This document shows positions 42,766 to 51,263 of a stretch of 64,000 nucleotides of DNA, in pieces. The notes under the pieces are model-generated. The model did not search any database, was not told the DNA's origin, and worked only from the letters and a program-made list of their open reading frames with translations. Position numbers and translations under genes: made by a program. The DNA is from Natronocella acetinitrilica (GTDB lineage Bacteria; Pseudomonadota; Gammaproteobacteria; Nitrococcales; Aquisalimonadaceae): positions 640,521 to 704,520 of the forward strand of contig NZ_JALJXV010000001.1 of the NCBI RefSeq assembly GCF_024170285.1, in the 5' to 3' direction. Each line of letters starts with the position of its first letter. Positions within the stretch are counted from its first letter, which is position 1.

Positions 42766-44256
42766 TCAGTCGGTGTTCCAGGGGGACATCTGCAACCGCA
42801 GTTTCCCTGAGAAGCCCTTGCGGCTTTTCAGGGGAATGTAGACTCCTTGATCGTCGGTTGGCGCCTCGCGACCGAGGTTCTCGCCCCAGCTCTCGTCCAT
42901 GAGGTTGTAACGGATGAGCCAGCCATCGCTGCGGCGTGTCGCCCGAATGCTCACCGACTCCCGCAGCAGGTTCTCGCTGGGGATATGCCGGTTGAACGCA
43001 ACGAGCCCATCTACCTGGTAGTCGGTGGCGGAAACCGAGAGATCGATACTGAAGACCAGTGTTCGTCCGATGGTGATCCGGGCCGTGTCCAGGAAAACGG
43101 TAAAAAGCCAGGGCCATCGAGGGCTCTCCAGCCCTTCGCGCTCGGGTTTGAACAACTCGTCGTATCGCCGGAAGACGGCGCTGTGGGTTGCGGTGGTCCG
43201 CTCAGTGAGGGTGTAGCCGGTTGCCGCCCGCGGCGCAACGATGGCCTCGAAGAAATACGATGCGCGCACCGAGCGGCCGGCCGCCTTTTCCCGTTGCACT
43301 GACGGCGGCAATGGCAGTTCCTCCACCTCCAGCTGGCCGTTCACCCGGACGTCGCCGAACAGGAAGCGCACCAGGTTCTGATAACCTTCCTCTGAGTTGA
43401 CGATGCCCATGGGTCCGCTGTGGCTTCGGTACACGAAGGCGCGGGGTGCGCCGTCCACCGCCGCATTCTCGATCTTCACCAGGCCGTCACTCATGATGCC
43501 CGCCAGACGGCTCGACCAGCCGCCGGCGGCGTCATAGTCCTCCGGATTCGTACCCACAAGACAGAAGAACCGCTCCGCGTCGAAGCGCTTGTTGAGGCTG
43601 GAGACACGGGTGCTGCTGCGTAATCCCAGGTACTTCGCCATGGTGCTGCGGTTGAAGTTGTTCATGTCCCAGAGGCCGAGGAAGCGCGGCACGTTGACGC
43701 CGGCCATCTCGATGCCGTTGTGTGGTGTTGCGTAGGTGAATACCTTGTCCACCAACGCCGGCTCTTCGCTGCGCCGAAACTTGCTGTTCTGCAGCAGGCA
43801 GCGGCAGATCAGTCCGCCCATGGAGTGGGCGACCAGGTACACCCGGAAGGATTTGCGGCGCTGGGCGTCGTCGCCGCAGACACCGTCCCGCACCCGGGCG
43901 ATCAGTTGGCGCAGCTCCTCCGCCGCGTCTTCAATGGATGGGGCCTGGCCATCTCCGAAATGCTCGTCCGCCGAATCGTAGTAACGGTGTATGAAAATAC
44001 TGCGGGGTGACAGCGATTCCCCCTGCTCCAGCCCCTCTGCGTAGCAGTCGGCGTACCCCCAGTCCTTCATCAGGCGGATCAGGGGGGACTCGAAATAGTG
44101 GCGGATGACCTTGCCGTCCCAGCGCTGGCGGAGTTTCGTCGAACCCAGGTTGAAGCCCATGTAGGGCGTAGCGGTCGTTGCTGCCACCTCGCTGGCGGTC
44201 ATGGCGTAACCGCGAACGTAGATGATGGGGTAGTAGGGTGCCTGAATCTTGCTCAT
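42766..44256 (-). CDS. Lipase-like alpha/beta hydrolase of unknown specificity
   Basis: A 496-aa protein. The N-terminus PYYPIIYVRGYAM resembles the oxyanion region of lipases. YLVAHSMGGLICRCLLQNSKF carries the nucleophile elbow AHSMGG, and YATPHNGIEMAG follows as in PGAP1/LCAT-like esterases. A C-terminal 170-residue region of beta-strand character (TARITIGRTLVFSIDLSV, GENLGREAPTDDQGVYIPLKS) is unrecognised. No signal peptide is visible. ATG 44256 has AGGGA upstream. Substrate unknown; probably a serine esterase. Confidence 0.75.
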   Translation of the reverse strand: MSKIQAPYYPIIYVRGYAMTASEVAATTATPYMGFNLGSTKLRQRWDGKVIRHYFESPLIRLMKDWGYADCYAEGLEQGESLSPRSIFIHRYYDSADEHFGDGQAPSIEDAAEELRQLIARVRDGVCGDDAQRRKSFRVYLVAHSMGGLICRCLLQNSKFRRSEEPALVDKVFTYATPHNGIEMAGVNVPRFLGLWDMNNFNRSTMAKYLGLRSSTRVSSLNKRFDAERFFCLVGTNPEDYDAAGGWSSRLAGIMSDGLVKIENAAVDGAPRAFVYRSHSGPMGIVNSEEGYQNLVRFLFGDVRVNGQLEVEELPLPPSVQREKAAGRSVRASYFFEAIVAPRAATGYTLTERTTATHSAVFRRYDELFKPEREGLESPRWPWLFTVFLDTARITIGRTLVFSIDLSVSATDYQVDGLVAFNRHIPSENLLRESVSIRATRRSDGWLIRYNLMDESWGENLGREAPTDDQGVYIPLKSRKGFSGKLRLQMSPWNTD

Positions 44257-44309
44257 GACCATTCCCTGGGGTTGTCGGTGGCGAACTATCACACTGGTAT
44301 AGCCCGCAG

Positions 44310-44319
44310 CATTGCAATG
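44310..44319. promoter_or_regulatory. Palindrome CATTGCAATG (possible operator)
   Basis: A perfect 10-base palindrome in the divergent region between the lipase-like and PLP-enzyme genes. It shares the ATTGCA/TGCAAT half-site with the palindrome at 44400-44415. Confidence 0.35.
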
Positions 44320-44399
44320 TACAGGGTAAGCTTGCGCAGGGAACAGGCAACGATTCCATCAGGCATGACAGCGGACTCCCGCAGGATTTGGCGGTATCG

Positions 44400-44415
44400 T
44401 GCAATGGCCATTGCA
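44400..44415. promoter_or_regulatory. 16-bp perfect palindrome upstream of the PLP-enzyme gene
   Basis: TGCAATGGCCATTGCA is perfectly symmetric and ends 19 bases before ATG 44435. Its place next to the start suits a repressor operator. No regulator gene is adjacent. Confidence 0.45.
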
Positions 44416-44434
44416 ACGACGAGGTAGCGAATCG

Positions 44435-45553
44435 ATGGCCAGCAATTGCCCCGCCGAAGTCGGCATGCCCCTGGAGGCCGTGCTTACCCCCTGTCTGCTG
44501 GTGGATCTGGATGCACTGGAACGCAACATGGATCGGATGGCCGTGTTTGCGCGCGAAAACCAAATCCGGCTGCGCCCCCACGCCAAGACCCACAAGTGCC
44601 CGGCGATCGCCTTGCAACAGATCGCCCGTGGCGCGGTGGGGATCTGCTGTCAGAAGGTCAGCGAGGCGGAGGCCATGGTGGAGGGCGGCGTCACCGACAT
44701 CATGGTATCGAATCAGGTGGTGGATCCGCGAATGATCGAGCGCCTGGCCAGGCTGGCCCGCGCTGCCCGGGTGGCTGTCTGCGTGGACGACGCGGCCAAC
44801 ATTGACGTTATTGCAGCGGCGACCAAGGCGCAGGACGCGGTGTTGGACGTATTGGTGGAGATCGACGTGGGCGCCGGGCGTTGCGGTGTCGCCCCGGGGC
44901 GGCCGGCGGTGGAGCTGGCGCGGCGCATTTCGGCGTCGCCGGCGCTGCGCTTCGCTGGTCTGCAGGCCTACAACGGCCGCACCCAGCACCGTCGGGACCA
45001 TGCCGAGCGACAGGCCCTGGTGGACACGGCGGTGGCGATGACCCGGCAGACGATGGACCTGCTGGAATCCGAGGGTTTGCAGTGTCCCATCATTGCCGGC
45101 GCGGGAACCGGCAGCTACGCCCTGGACGCCGCCAGCGGGCTCTACAACGAGCTGCAGTGCGGTTCCTACGTGTTCATGGATGCCGACTACAACAGCTTGC
45201 GGGATCACGATGGCCAGCCCAGGCAGGACTTCTCCCAGAGTCTTTTTCTCTACACGACGGTGATGAGCAAGACCCGGCCCACCCATGCCGTCTGCGACGC
45301 CGGGCTCAAGGTCCAGAGCGTGGATTCGGGTCTGCCGGTGGTGCATGGCCGTGATGATGTGCAGTACATCGAGGCCAACGACGAGCATGGGTTGCTCGCC
45401 GACCCCCACAACCTTCTGCGCCTGGGTGAGCGTTTGCGCCTTGTTCCCGGCCATTGTGATCCCACGGTGAATCTGCACGACTGGCTGGTGGGCATCCGCG
45501 GTGGTCGGGTGGAGTGCATCTGGCCGGTGGGCGCGCGAGGGATGAGTCTGTGA
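44435..45553 (+). CDS. DSD1-family PLP enzyme (D-threonine / 3-hydroxyaspartate aldolase-like)
   Basis: A 372-aa fold-type III PLP enzyme with the alanine-racemase-like barrel. LRPHAKTHKCPAIA carries the Schiff-base Lys, and the strands DVLVEIDVGAGRCGV and YNGRTQHR follow. The C-terminal PGHCDPTVNLHDW holds the His and Asp that bind the divalent metal in D-threonine aldolase and D-serine dehydratase. It should cleave or dehydrate D-beta-hydroxy amino acids. It is convergent with, and 8 bases from, the second TRAP operon; a functional link is plausible but inferred. ATG 44435 is chosen. Confidence 0.85.
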   Translation: MASNCPAEVGMPLEAVLTPCLLVDLDALERNMDRMAVFARENQIRLRPHAKTHKCPAIALQQIARGAVGICCQKVSEAEAMVEGGVTDIMVSNQVVDPRMIERLARLARAARVAVCVDDAANIDVIAAATKAQDAVLDVLVEIDVGAGRCGVAPGRPAVELARRISASPALRFAGLQAYNGRTQHRRDHAERQALVDTAVAMTRQTMDLLESEGLQCPIIAGAGTGSYALDAASGLYNELQCGSYVFMDADYNSLRDHDGQPRQDFSQSLFLYTTVMSKTRPTHAVCDAGLKVQSVDSGLPVVHGRDDVQYIEANDEHGLLADPHNLLRLGERLRLVPGHCDPTVNLHDWLVGIRGGRVECIWPVGARGMSL

Positions 45554-45561
45554 TTCCTGCC

Positions 45562-46857
45562 TTATGTCAGCAAGCGCACGAAGAACAGCGAGATAAACGG
45601 TACGTAGGTCACCAGCATCAACACCACGATCTCGCAGGCCACGAAAGGCAGCACCGCCCGTGCTGCCTTGGTAAATGGGATGCCCGCAATCTGCGATGCC
45701 AGATACAGCGCCAGGCCGATGGGCGGGGTGATATGCGCCATGGACAGGTTGGTGGTCATGATGGCTCCGAAGTGCACCACGTCCACCTCCAGAGCTCTCA
45801 CCGTTGGCAGCAGCAGGGGAACCAGCAGGTAGATGGCCGACACCGGATCAAGGAACGCACCGGCGACAAACAGGATCAGGTTGATGTATAGCAGCGTCAG
45901 CCCGGTGCTCTCTCCGCTGGCGGTCAACAGCCAGTCCCGGACCTGCATGGACGTGCCGTCGATCATCAGGATGTAGGACAGGATCGAGGCCATGGCGAGG
46001 ATCAGCATCACGACCCCGGTGGTGATCCCGGAGTTGAGCATCAGGTACGGGTAGTCCCGCCAGGCAATTTCCCGGTAGATGAAACGATCCACGAGGAAAA
46101 TGTACACCACGGCAACGGCTGCTGCCTCCGTCGCGGTAAAGATGCCGCCGTAGATGCCCCCGAGGATGATCACCGGTGCCATCAGCCCCCAGAATGCCGA
46201 GCGCAGGGCTTTCCAGAATTCCGGCCAGGAGCGCTCCACATCGGCTATGGGAAAATTGTTGCGGCGGGCAACGATATAGATGTAGGTCGACAGGACGATG
46301 GCCAGCAGCAGCCCCGGCCCGATACCAGCGGCGAACAGCGCCGGAATGGATGCGTTGGCGATCACTCCGTAGAGGATCAGGTTGATGCTGGGGGGGATGA
46401 CCACCCCGAAGGTGCAACCGGCGGCAACGGTGGCACAGGCGAACGGTAGCGGGTAGCCGGTCTTGTGCATGGCGCCGATCATGAAACCCAGAGCCGCAAT
46501 AGCCGCCACGTTCGAACCGGATAGCGCACCCAGGAAGGCACCCGCCACCACCACGGTAATGGCCAGCCCGCCGGGGAGGCCACCGAAGATGACCTGGGCC
46601 AGGTGAACCAAGCGTGTGGCAATGCCTGCCTGGGCGATCATGTTGCCGGCAATGATGAACAGCGGTATTGCCAGCAGGGTGAATGAATCGATTGCCCCCG
46701 AGAAGATCATGGGCAGCGTGGTCAGGGGCCCGATCTGGAAGTAGATGAAAACGATCACGCCGCCCAGCCCGAGGGAAATGGAAATCGGGAAATTGAGCAG
46801 CAGGAAACCGAAAAAGAGCAGCAGGGCGATGACGCCGGCGCTGGCAAGGATGTCCAT
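45562..46857 (-). CDS. dctM: TRAP transporter large permease DctM (second system)
   Basis: A 431-aa membrane protein with about 12 helices, including IPLFIIAGNMIAQAGIATRLV and CTFGVVIPPSINLILYGVIA of the DctM family. It is the translocation subunit of the second TRAP system. It lies 23 bases after dctQ. The start ATG 46857 fits the family N-terminus. The protein is clearly distinct from the DctM at 9472-10794, so this is not a recent duplication. Confidence 0.92.
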   Translation of the reverse strand: MDILASAGVIALLLFFGFLLLNFPISISLGLGGVIVFIYFQIGPLTTLPMIFSGAIDSFTLLAIPLFIIAGNMIAQAGIATRLVHLAQVIFGGLPGGLAITVVVAGAFLGALSGSNVAAIAALGFMIGAMHKTGYPLPFACATVAAGCTFGVVIPPSINLILYGVIANASIPALFAAGIGPGLLLAIVLSTYIYIVARRNNFPIADVERSWPEFWKALRSAFWGLMAPVIILGGIYGGIFTATEAAAVAVVYIFLVDRFIYREIAWRDYPYLMLNSGITTGVVMLILAMASILSYILMIDGTSMQVRDWLLTASGESTGLTLLYINLILFVAGAFLDPVSAIYLLVPLLLPTVRALEVDVVHFGAIMTTNLSMAHITPPIGLALYLASQIAGIPFTKAARAVLPFVACEIVVLMLVTYVPFISLFFVRLLT

Positions 46858-46880
46858 GGGGTGTCTACCTCAGTGCAGAC

Positions 46881-47426
46881 TCACGGCTGTCTGATGGAAT
46901 TCTCGGCGGTGGGGTCGTCTGCGCCGGGCATGGGTTTGTGTCTTGGCAGACCGGCCAGGTCCCGAATGATGGCGATGGCGCACCGCAGGCTGCAGAGCAG
47001 AAGCGCGCCGAAGATCCCGGCGTTGATGATCCACACCGGCATGCCTGTCGCTGAACTTCTCTGGCCGATGCGGATGGATTGCGCCAGGAACCGCCAGGTG
47101 TAGTAGGTCAGGAAGGCAAAGAACGCCGCCGTCACGGCCAGCACCAGCAGGTCGGCGACCCGTCTCGCCTGGGGCGAGAGCCGGTCGGCGAGCAGTGGCA
47201 TGCTGCCGTGCTGGTTATACTTGAAGGCCGCTGCAGCCCCGAACAGGGCCGCCCAGAGAAACAGGAAAGTGGCGATCTCGTCGGCGCCGGCAATGGGCAT
47301 CCGGAACACGTAACGTGCCAGCACGGCGGCGAAGGTGAGCACGGTGATACCGGTCATGCAGAGAATGAGAATTGCCTCCTCCACGTGATCGATCACCCAC
47401 AGCGCGCGTCGCAAGGGCCTGGGCAT
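46881..47426 (-). CDS. dctQ: TRAP transporter small permease DctQ (second system)
   Basis: A 181-aa membrane protein with four helices: EEAILILCMTGITVLTFAAVLARYVFR, DEIATFLFLWAALFGAAAAFKYNQHGSM and others. ATG 47426 has AAAGGGGAAG upstream; the open frame before it is a shadow of dctP. A strong 9-bp hairpin separates it from dctP, probably reducing read-through so that the binding protein is made in excess. Confidence 0.88.
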   Translation of the reverse strand: MPRPLRRALWVIDHVEEAILILCMTGITVLTFAAVLARYVFRMPIAGADEIATFLFLWAALFGAAAAFKYNQHGSMPLLADRLSPQARRVADLLVLAVTAAFFAFLTYYTWRFLAQSIRIGQRSSATGMPVWIINAGIFGALLLCSLRCAIAIIRDLAGLPRHKPMPGADDPTAENSIRQP

Positions 47427-47463
47427 GGTCTTCCCCTTTACGGATGAGTGTTCTGACAGGAAA

Positions 47464-47487
47464 CGCCGGGGCGATACGGCCCCGGCG
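47464..47487 (-). terminator. Intercistronic hairpin between dctP and dctQ
   Basis: Arms 47464-47472 and 47479-47487 are perfectly paired over 9 GC-rich bases with a 6-base loop. On the coding strand TTTCC follows. It is likely a partial terminator or mRNA-end stabiliser. Confidence 0.6.
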
Positions 47488-47505
47488 CTTGCCGAACCGG
47501 GTGTC

Positions 47506-48507
47506 CTACTCGATGGCTTCCGCCACGCCGTTTTCGAACAGTTCAACGAAGTCGGCGCCGAGGGACTCCTTGTAGGCGGCGTAGACCGGCTCCAGAACCT
47601 CCTGGAACGCGGCAAGCTGCTCATCGGAGAGGGTAGTCACCGTCATCCCGGCGTCTGCCAGTGCATCGGCCAGTTCCATGTCCTCCTGGGCCACGACTTC
47701 GCGCTGGAAGTCCATGGCTTCCTGGGCTGCCCGGGTGAACATTTCCTGGTCCTCGGCGCTGATGCTGTTCCAGAACGGGGTGCCACTGACGAAGGCCAGG
47801 GCGTCGTAGGAATAGTTCCAGATGGTCATGTAGTCCTGGACGTCGCTGAAGCGCGACGAGGAAATCAGCGACATGGGGTTTTCCTGGCCGTCCACGGCGC
47901 CGGTCTGCAAAGCGGTGAAGACTTCCGCGAAGTTCATGGTGGTGGGCGATGCGCCAAGCTCATTGAAGATGGACAGGTACATTTCGATACCCGGCACCCG
48001 GATGCGCAGCCCGTCCAGATCAGCCGGCTCGGTGATTTCGCGTTCCGAGTTGGTCACCTGGCGGAAGCCGTTAACGCCCCAGGCCAGGCCCACCAGGTCC
48101 CGGCGATCCAGATCGTCGAACAGGACATCGCCCGCCGGCCCGTCCATGACAGCGTTGGCAACATCGTGACTGGGGAACAGCCAGGGCAGGCCGATGGCCT
48201 GGAAGCGATCGTCGAGCCCGGTCATCCACGTGGTGGACTTGATCAGAAACTGAATGGCACCCGACTGGGTCATTTCCATCTCGACCCGGTCACTGCCGCC
48301 GGCAAGGGCCGCGTTGGGATGGAGGCGAACCACGTAGGCGCCATCGGAATAGTCTTCCACCAGTTCGGCGAAGCGCTCCGCGCCCTGATGCCAGCTCGAT
48401 CCCTCGGCGACGTTGTAGGACACGTTGACGGTCTGCTGGGCAGAGACCAGGGAGCTGACGGTGAGCAACCCGGTGGCGATCACGGAGGTCAAGGTAAGGC
48501 GGTGCAT
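47506..48507 (-). CDS. dctP: TRAP transporter periplasmic binding protein DctP (second system)
   Basis: A 333-aa exported receptor with signal peptide MHRLTLTSVIATGLLTVSSL and cleavage near VSA-Q. GLRIRVPGIEMYLSIFNELGASPTTMNFAEVFTALQTGAVDGQENP is the classical DctP/SiaP ligand region, with the Arg that clamps a carboxylate. This branch typically binds C4-dicarboxylates, sugar acids or hydroxy acids. With the neighbouring hydroxy-amino-acid enzyme, a hydroxylated acid is a fair guess only. Confidence 0.92.
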   Translation of the reverse strand: MHRLTLTSVIATGLLTVSSLVSAQQTVNVSYNVAEGSSWHQGAERFAELVEDYSDGAYVVRLHPNAALAGGSDRVEMEMTQSGAIQFLIKSTTWMTGLDDRFQAIGLPWLFPSHDVANAVMDGPAGDVLFDDLDRRDLVGLAWGVNGFRQVTNSEREITEPADLDGLRIRVPGIEMYLSIFNELGASPTTMNFAEVFTALQTGAVDGQENPMSLISSSRFSDVQDYMTIWNYSYDALAFVSGTPFWNSISAEDQEMFTRAAQEAMDFQREVVAQEDMELADALADAGMTVTTLSDEQLAAFQEVLEPVYAAYKESLGADFVELFENGVAEAIE

Positions 48508-48610
48508 AGGAGAGTCTCCTGGTTCGTTTTATGAATTGAGTGACCGTCCTCCTCATTCGTGGGCGCTCATATGCCCGGTGCAGCTCCTTTTTATGTCTAG
48601 GAGCAGATAT

Positions 48611-48621
48611 TGCATTATGCA
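48611..48621. promoter_or_regulatory. Palindrome TGCATTATGCA upstream of the second TRAP operon
   Basis: A perfect 5-1-5 palindrome about 105 bases upstream of dctP, in an AT-richer segment. It could be an operator for a GntR- or IclR-like regulator, none of which is encoded nearby. The rest of 48508-48704 shows no gene. Confidence 0.35.
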
Positions 48622-48704
48622 TGCCATCGCGGGCCTTGAGGGTGAAAACAGCAACTTGGAACGTGCTTACGGGAAGGTGTCGCCCGGTTATGGTGCAGGT
48701 CTGT

Positions 48705-49352
48705 TCAAAGATCGGGCAGGATTGGCTGGTCGCCGCCAGCTGATTTCAGCGTGCGAGCCCAGTCCTTCCGGTCATCGATATCCCGGAGAATGCCGGGATC
48801 ATTAACTTCGACTTGCTCTACCAGTTCAGCGGCCTGACGGATCAGGTGCCGTGCACCCGAGTCTGCCCGCAAGCGCCTGAGGGCGGCAAAGTGGCGCATG
48901 GGCAGCAGGACCGGGTTGCCAGCGCGACCGAGATGGGTTGGTACGCAGAGCGATTGGCCCCGCGCGGACCGGTACCGGCCGATCAGTCTGTTCATGGTCG
49001 ACACCTGAACGAAGGGCATGTCGGCCAGGCAGACCAGGACCGCAGAGGTGTCGGGTCGAAGCGATGCGATGCCCCTGGCAAGCGAGGTTCCCATGCCCTT
49101 GCCGTGGTTCGGGTTGAACACGATGCGCAGTGGCAGCCCCGCGAGCGCGTTCTTTATGGTCTCCGACCGATAGCCAGTCACCACAACGACATCCCGGGCA
49201 CCGCTTGCCAGCGCCTTTCGCGCAACCTGACGGACCATGGGTTCTCCGCGCCAGGCCATCAGCAATTTGTTCTTGTCGCCCATTCGTCGGGAGGCGCCAG
49301 CAGCGAGAATCAGCGCGGAGACTGCGCGATGATTCGGCACAACTGCTCTCAA
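48705..49352 (-). CDS. mocA: MocA-type molybdenum cofactor cytidylyltransferase
   Basis: A 215-aa nucleotidyltransferase: SALILAAGASRRMGDKNKLLMAW (nucleotide-binding loop), VVVVTGYRSE, GMGTSLARGI and VLVCLADMPFV (metal-binding Asp), with GNPVLLP. It transfers CMP to Mo-molybdopterin, making the MCD cofactor of xanthine-dehydrogenase-family enzymes, such as the one encoded at 52743-57084. TTG 49352 has AGGGA upstream and overlaps the xdhC stop. Confidence 0.88.
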   Translation of the reverse strand: MRAVVPNHRAVSALILAAGASRRMGDKNKLLMAWRGEPMVRQVARKALASGARDVVVVTGYRSETIKNALAGLPLRIVFNPNHGKGMGTSLARGIASLRPDTSAVLVCLADMPFVQVSTMNRLIGRYRSARGQSLCVPTHLGRAGNPVLLPMRHFAALRRLRADSGARHLIRQAAELVEQVEVNDPGILRDIDDRKDWARTLKSAGGDQPILPDL

Positions 49353-50389
49353 GAGTGTGTCCCTGGTTGACGTGCTGTCTGAACGATCTCTGCGAGGATT
49401 GCCAGTGCGATCTCGGCAGGTTCCCGGGCGCCGATGTTCAGGCCAATCGGCGCCCGGATCCGCGACAGGGCTTCCTGGGCAAGGCCAGACTGCCGCAACC
49501 GCTCCATTCGATTCGCATGGGTGCGCCGGCTGCCAAGCGCACCAACATAAAAAACCTCGCTCGCGAGTGCCCTTGCCAGCGCCGGATCATCGAGTTTGGG
49601 ATCATGCGACAGGGTGATGACGGCGGTCCGGGAACCCAGGCCCAGCGCATCAAGTCCCTTGTCCGGCCAGACTGGAAGAATCTCCATGCCCGGGAACCGC
49701 TTTTCCGAAGCGAATGCGGATCGCGGGTCGAGCACGATTACGGCGTAGCCAATGCTTGAGGCCATCACTGAAAGCGCCTGCGCGATATCTGACGCGCCAA
49801 TCACAACCAGCCGGCGTGGTGGCATGAACACCTGCAGTAGCCAGGGTTCGCCTTCCACGGCGACGGTTTCACTGCGATCAGCTGTCATCGCCACCCTGGC
49901 CGCGTCCCCAAGTGCCGAACAATCGTCCTCGGTAACAGTTGTTCGCTTGCGGTCGGCGAGTCGGCAGGCGAGCACAGCCCCGCGATCGGCGTCATGATGG
50001 CCAAGAACCGAGTCGACCACATCGCAGGACAGGGGGTCATCCAGCTCATCGAACCGCTCGATACAGACCTCGATTCGACCCGCGCAGGACAGGCCTACGT
50101 CCAGCCCCTGTTCCCTGCTTACGTCGAAGGTGAGGACACGACTGCCCCCCGTCCGGATTATTTCCACTGCCGCAGCCGCGGTGACACCCTCAACGCAACC
50201 GCCGCTAACCGAGCCCAACATGTCGAAGTTCTCGTCAACTGCCAGCATGCTGCCGATGGGGCGAGGCGATGAACCCCAGGTACGGACCACTGTTGCAAGC
50301 GCCACACGGCGCCCTTCCTGCCGCCAGGTCCGGGCTGCCCGCAGGATTGCGACTGATTGGACGGGTGTGCTTACCAATGGGTGGTTCAA
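49349..50389 (-). CDS. xdhC: XdhC/CoxI-family molybdenum hydroxylase maturation factor
   Basis: About 346 aa with the two XdhC domains: an N-terminal part with RVALATVVRTWGSSPRPIGSMLAV and VSGGCVEG (the conserved cysteine), and a C-terminal Rossmann domain (RLVVIGASDIAQALSVMASSIGYAV, VLDPRSAFA, VITLSHDPKLDDPAL, YVGALGSRRTHANR). XdhC proteins receive and sulfurate the Mo cofactor before its insertion. I prefer TTG 50389, which has GAGAGGA upstream, over GTG 50425. It overlaps mocA and is divergent from the phosphoribosyltransferase. Confidence 0.9.
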   Translation of the reverse strand: MNHPLVSTPVQSVAILRAARTWRQEGRRVALATVVRTWGSSPRPIGSMLAVDENFDMLGSVSGGCVEGVTAAAAVEIIRTGGSRVLTFDVSREQGLDVGLSCAGRIEVCIERFDELDDPLSCDVVDSVLGHHDADRGAVLACRLADRKRTTVTEDDCSALGDAARVAMTADRSETVAVEGEPWLLQVFMPPRRLVVIGASDIAQALSVMASSIGYAVIVLDPRSAFASEKRFPGMEILPVWPDKGLDALGLGSRTAVITLSHDPKLDDPALARALASEVFYVGALGSRRTHANRMERLRQSGLAQEALSRIRAPIGLNIGAREPAEIALAILAEIVQTARQPGTHS

Positions 50390-50537
50390 GCTGTCATCCT
50401 CTCGAATGCCGGACCAGCAGTTCACGCTTCACGTGGCGCGAATCGGTGGCAAGACGTTCCTGGCCAGGGTGTCCTGCATCGTGGTCCGGCCGGATTCGTG
50501 CGACTATCAAGGTCATCATCGGGCACCAAGTCTTATC

Positions 50538-51245
50538 ATGAACAGGACCGTTGCAGACGGGCATTTCACTGAGCCGACCACGCATTACTGGCAGTCCATC
50601 GAGGACGCTCCCGGCTGCCAGTCGGAACCGCCCTGGCAGTACCATTATCCTGCTAGATTGCCGGACGGCCGCGTACTGCGACTGCCGATTCGTCAATTGG
50701 CGGACACGCCGGAGTATGCTGTTGCATCCCTGATTTGTAACCAGGCGGCCATGTCTGTTGTCGAGGAACTCTCGGGCATGCTGGCGGAGCGGCTGGCGGC
50801 ACTGCGGCCGGATTTCCTCCTGGGTCTGCCGACTTTGGGCTTGACTGTGATCCCGACGGTGGCCGGCAGGCTGAATCACACCCGTTTCCTGCCCCTCGGT
50901 TACTCGCGCAAGTTCTGGTACGACGACAGCTTGTCCACAAGTATCCGCTCGATAACCTCCCCCGATTCCGACAAGCGGCTCTATCTTGATCCCAACCTGT
51001 TGCCCCTGGCCAGGGGACGGAAGGTCGCCCTGGTCGACGACACGATCAGCAGTGGCCACTCCATGGAGCAGACATGGGATTTTTGCGAAGCGCTTGGCAT
51101 GCAGGTCATCGGCTGTGGCGTTCTGATGTTACAGGGCAAGCGCTGGTTGCACCGGCTTGGTGAGGAGCGCAGCCGGCGTGTGTGCGGCGTACTGGAGTCG
51201 CCTCTTCTGCAGGCGGTGCCTGATGGCTGGGTGGAGCGGCGCTGA
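50538..51245 (+). CDS. Purine-type phosphoribosyltransferase-domain protein
   Basis: A 235-aa protein. DFLLGLPTLGLTVIPTVAGRL (residues about 92-111) and the PRPP-binding loop KVALVDDTISSGHS (162-175) are the type I phosphoribosyltransferase pattern, here VDDTISSGHS where canonical members have VDDV-x-TG. It differs from standard Apt or Xpt at the N-terminus. It may salvage a purine-like base or act as a sensor like PurR. It is embedded in the molybdenum-hydroxylase island and convergent with the amidohydrolase gene. ATG 50538 is chosen; the earlier open region is antisense to xdhC. Confidence 0.78.
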   Translation: MNRTVADGHFTEPTTHYWQSIEDAPGCQSEPPWQYHYPARLPDGRVLRLPIRQLADTPEYAVASLICNQAAMSVVEELSGMLAERLAALRPDFLLGLPTLGLTVIPTVAGRLNHTRFLPLGYSRKFWYDDSLSTSIRSITSPDSDKRLYLDPNLLPLARGRKVALVDDTISSGHSMEQTWDFCEALGMQVIGCGVLMLQGKRWLHRLGEERSRRVCGVLESPLLQAVPDGWVERR

Positions 51246-51260
51246 CCCCACCCAGCCATC
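51222..51260. terminator. Hairpin at convergent gene ends
   Basis: Arms 51222-51234 and 51248-51260 pair perfectly over 13 bases with a 13-base loop. It covers the last codons of the phosphoribosyltransferase gene and the gap before the amidohydrolase stop. Possible bidirectional terminator without a T-run. Confidence 0.5.
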
Positions 51261-51263
51261 CGA

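Noticed and set aside
43931..45478. Open minus-strand frame spanning the PLP-enzyme gene and the start of the lipase-like gene
   Set aside because: It crosses two conserved genes in the wrong frame, and the product looks compositional with no recognisable domain.
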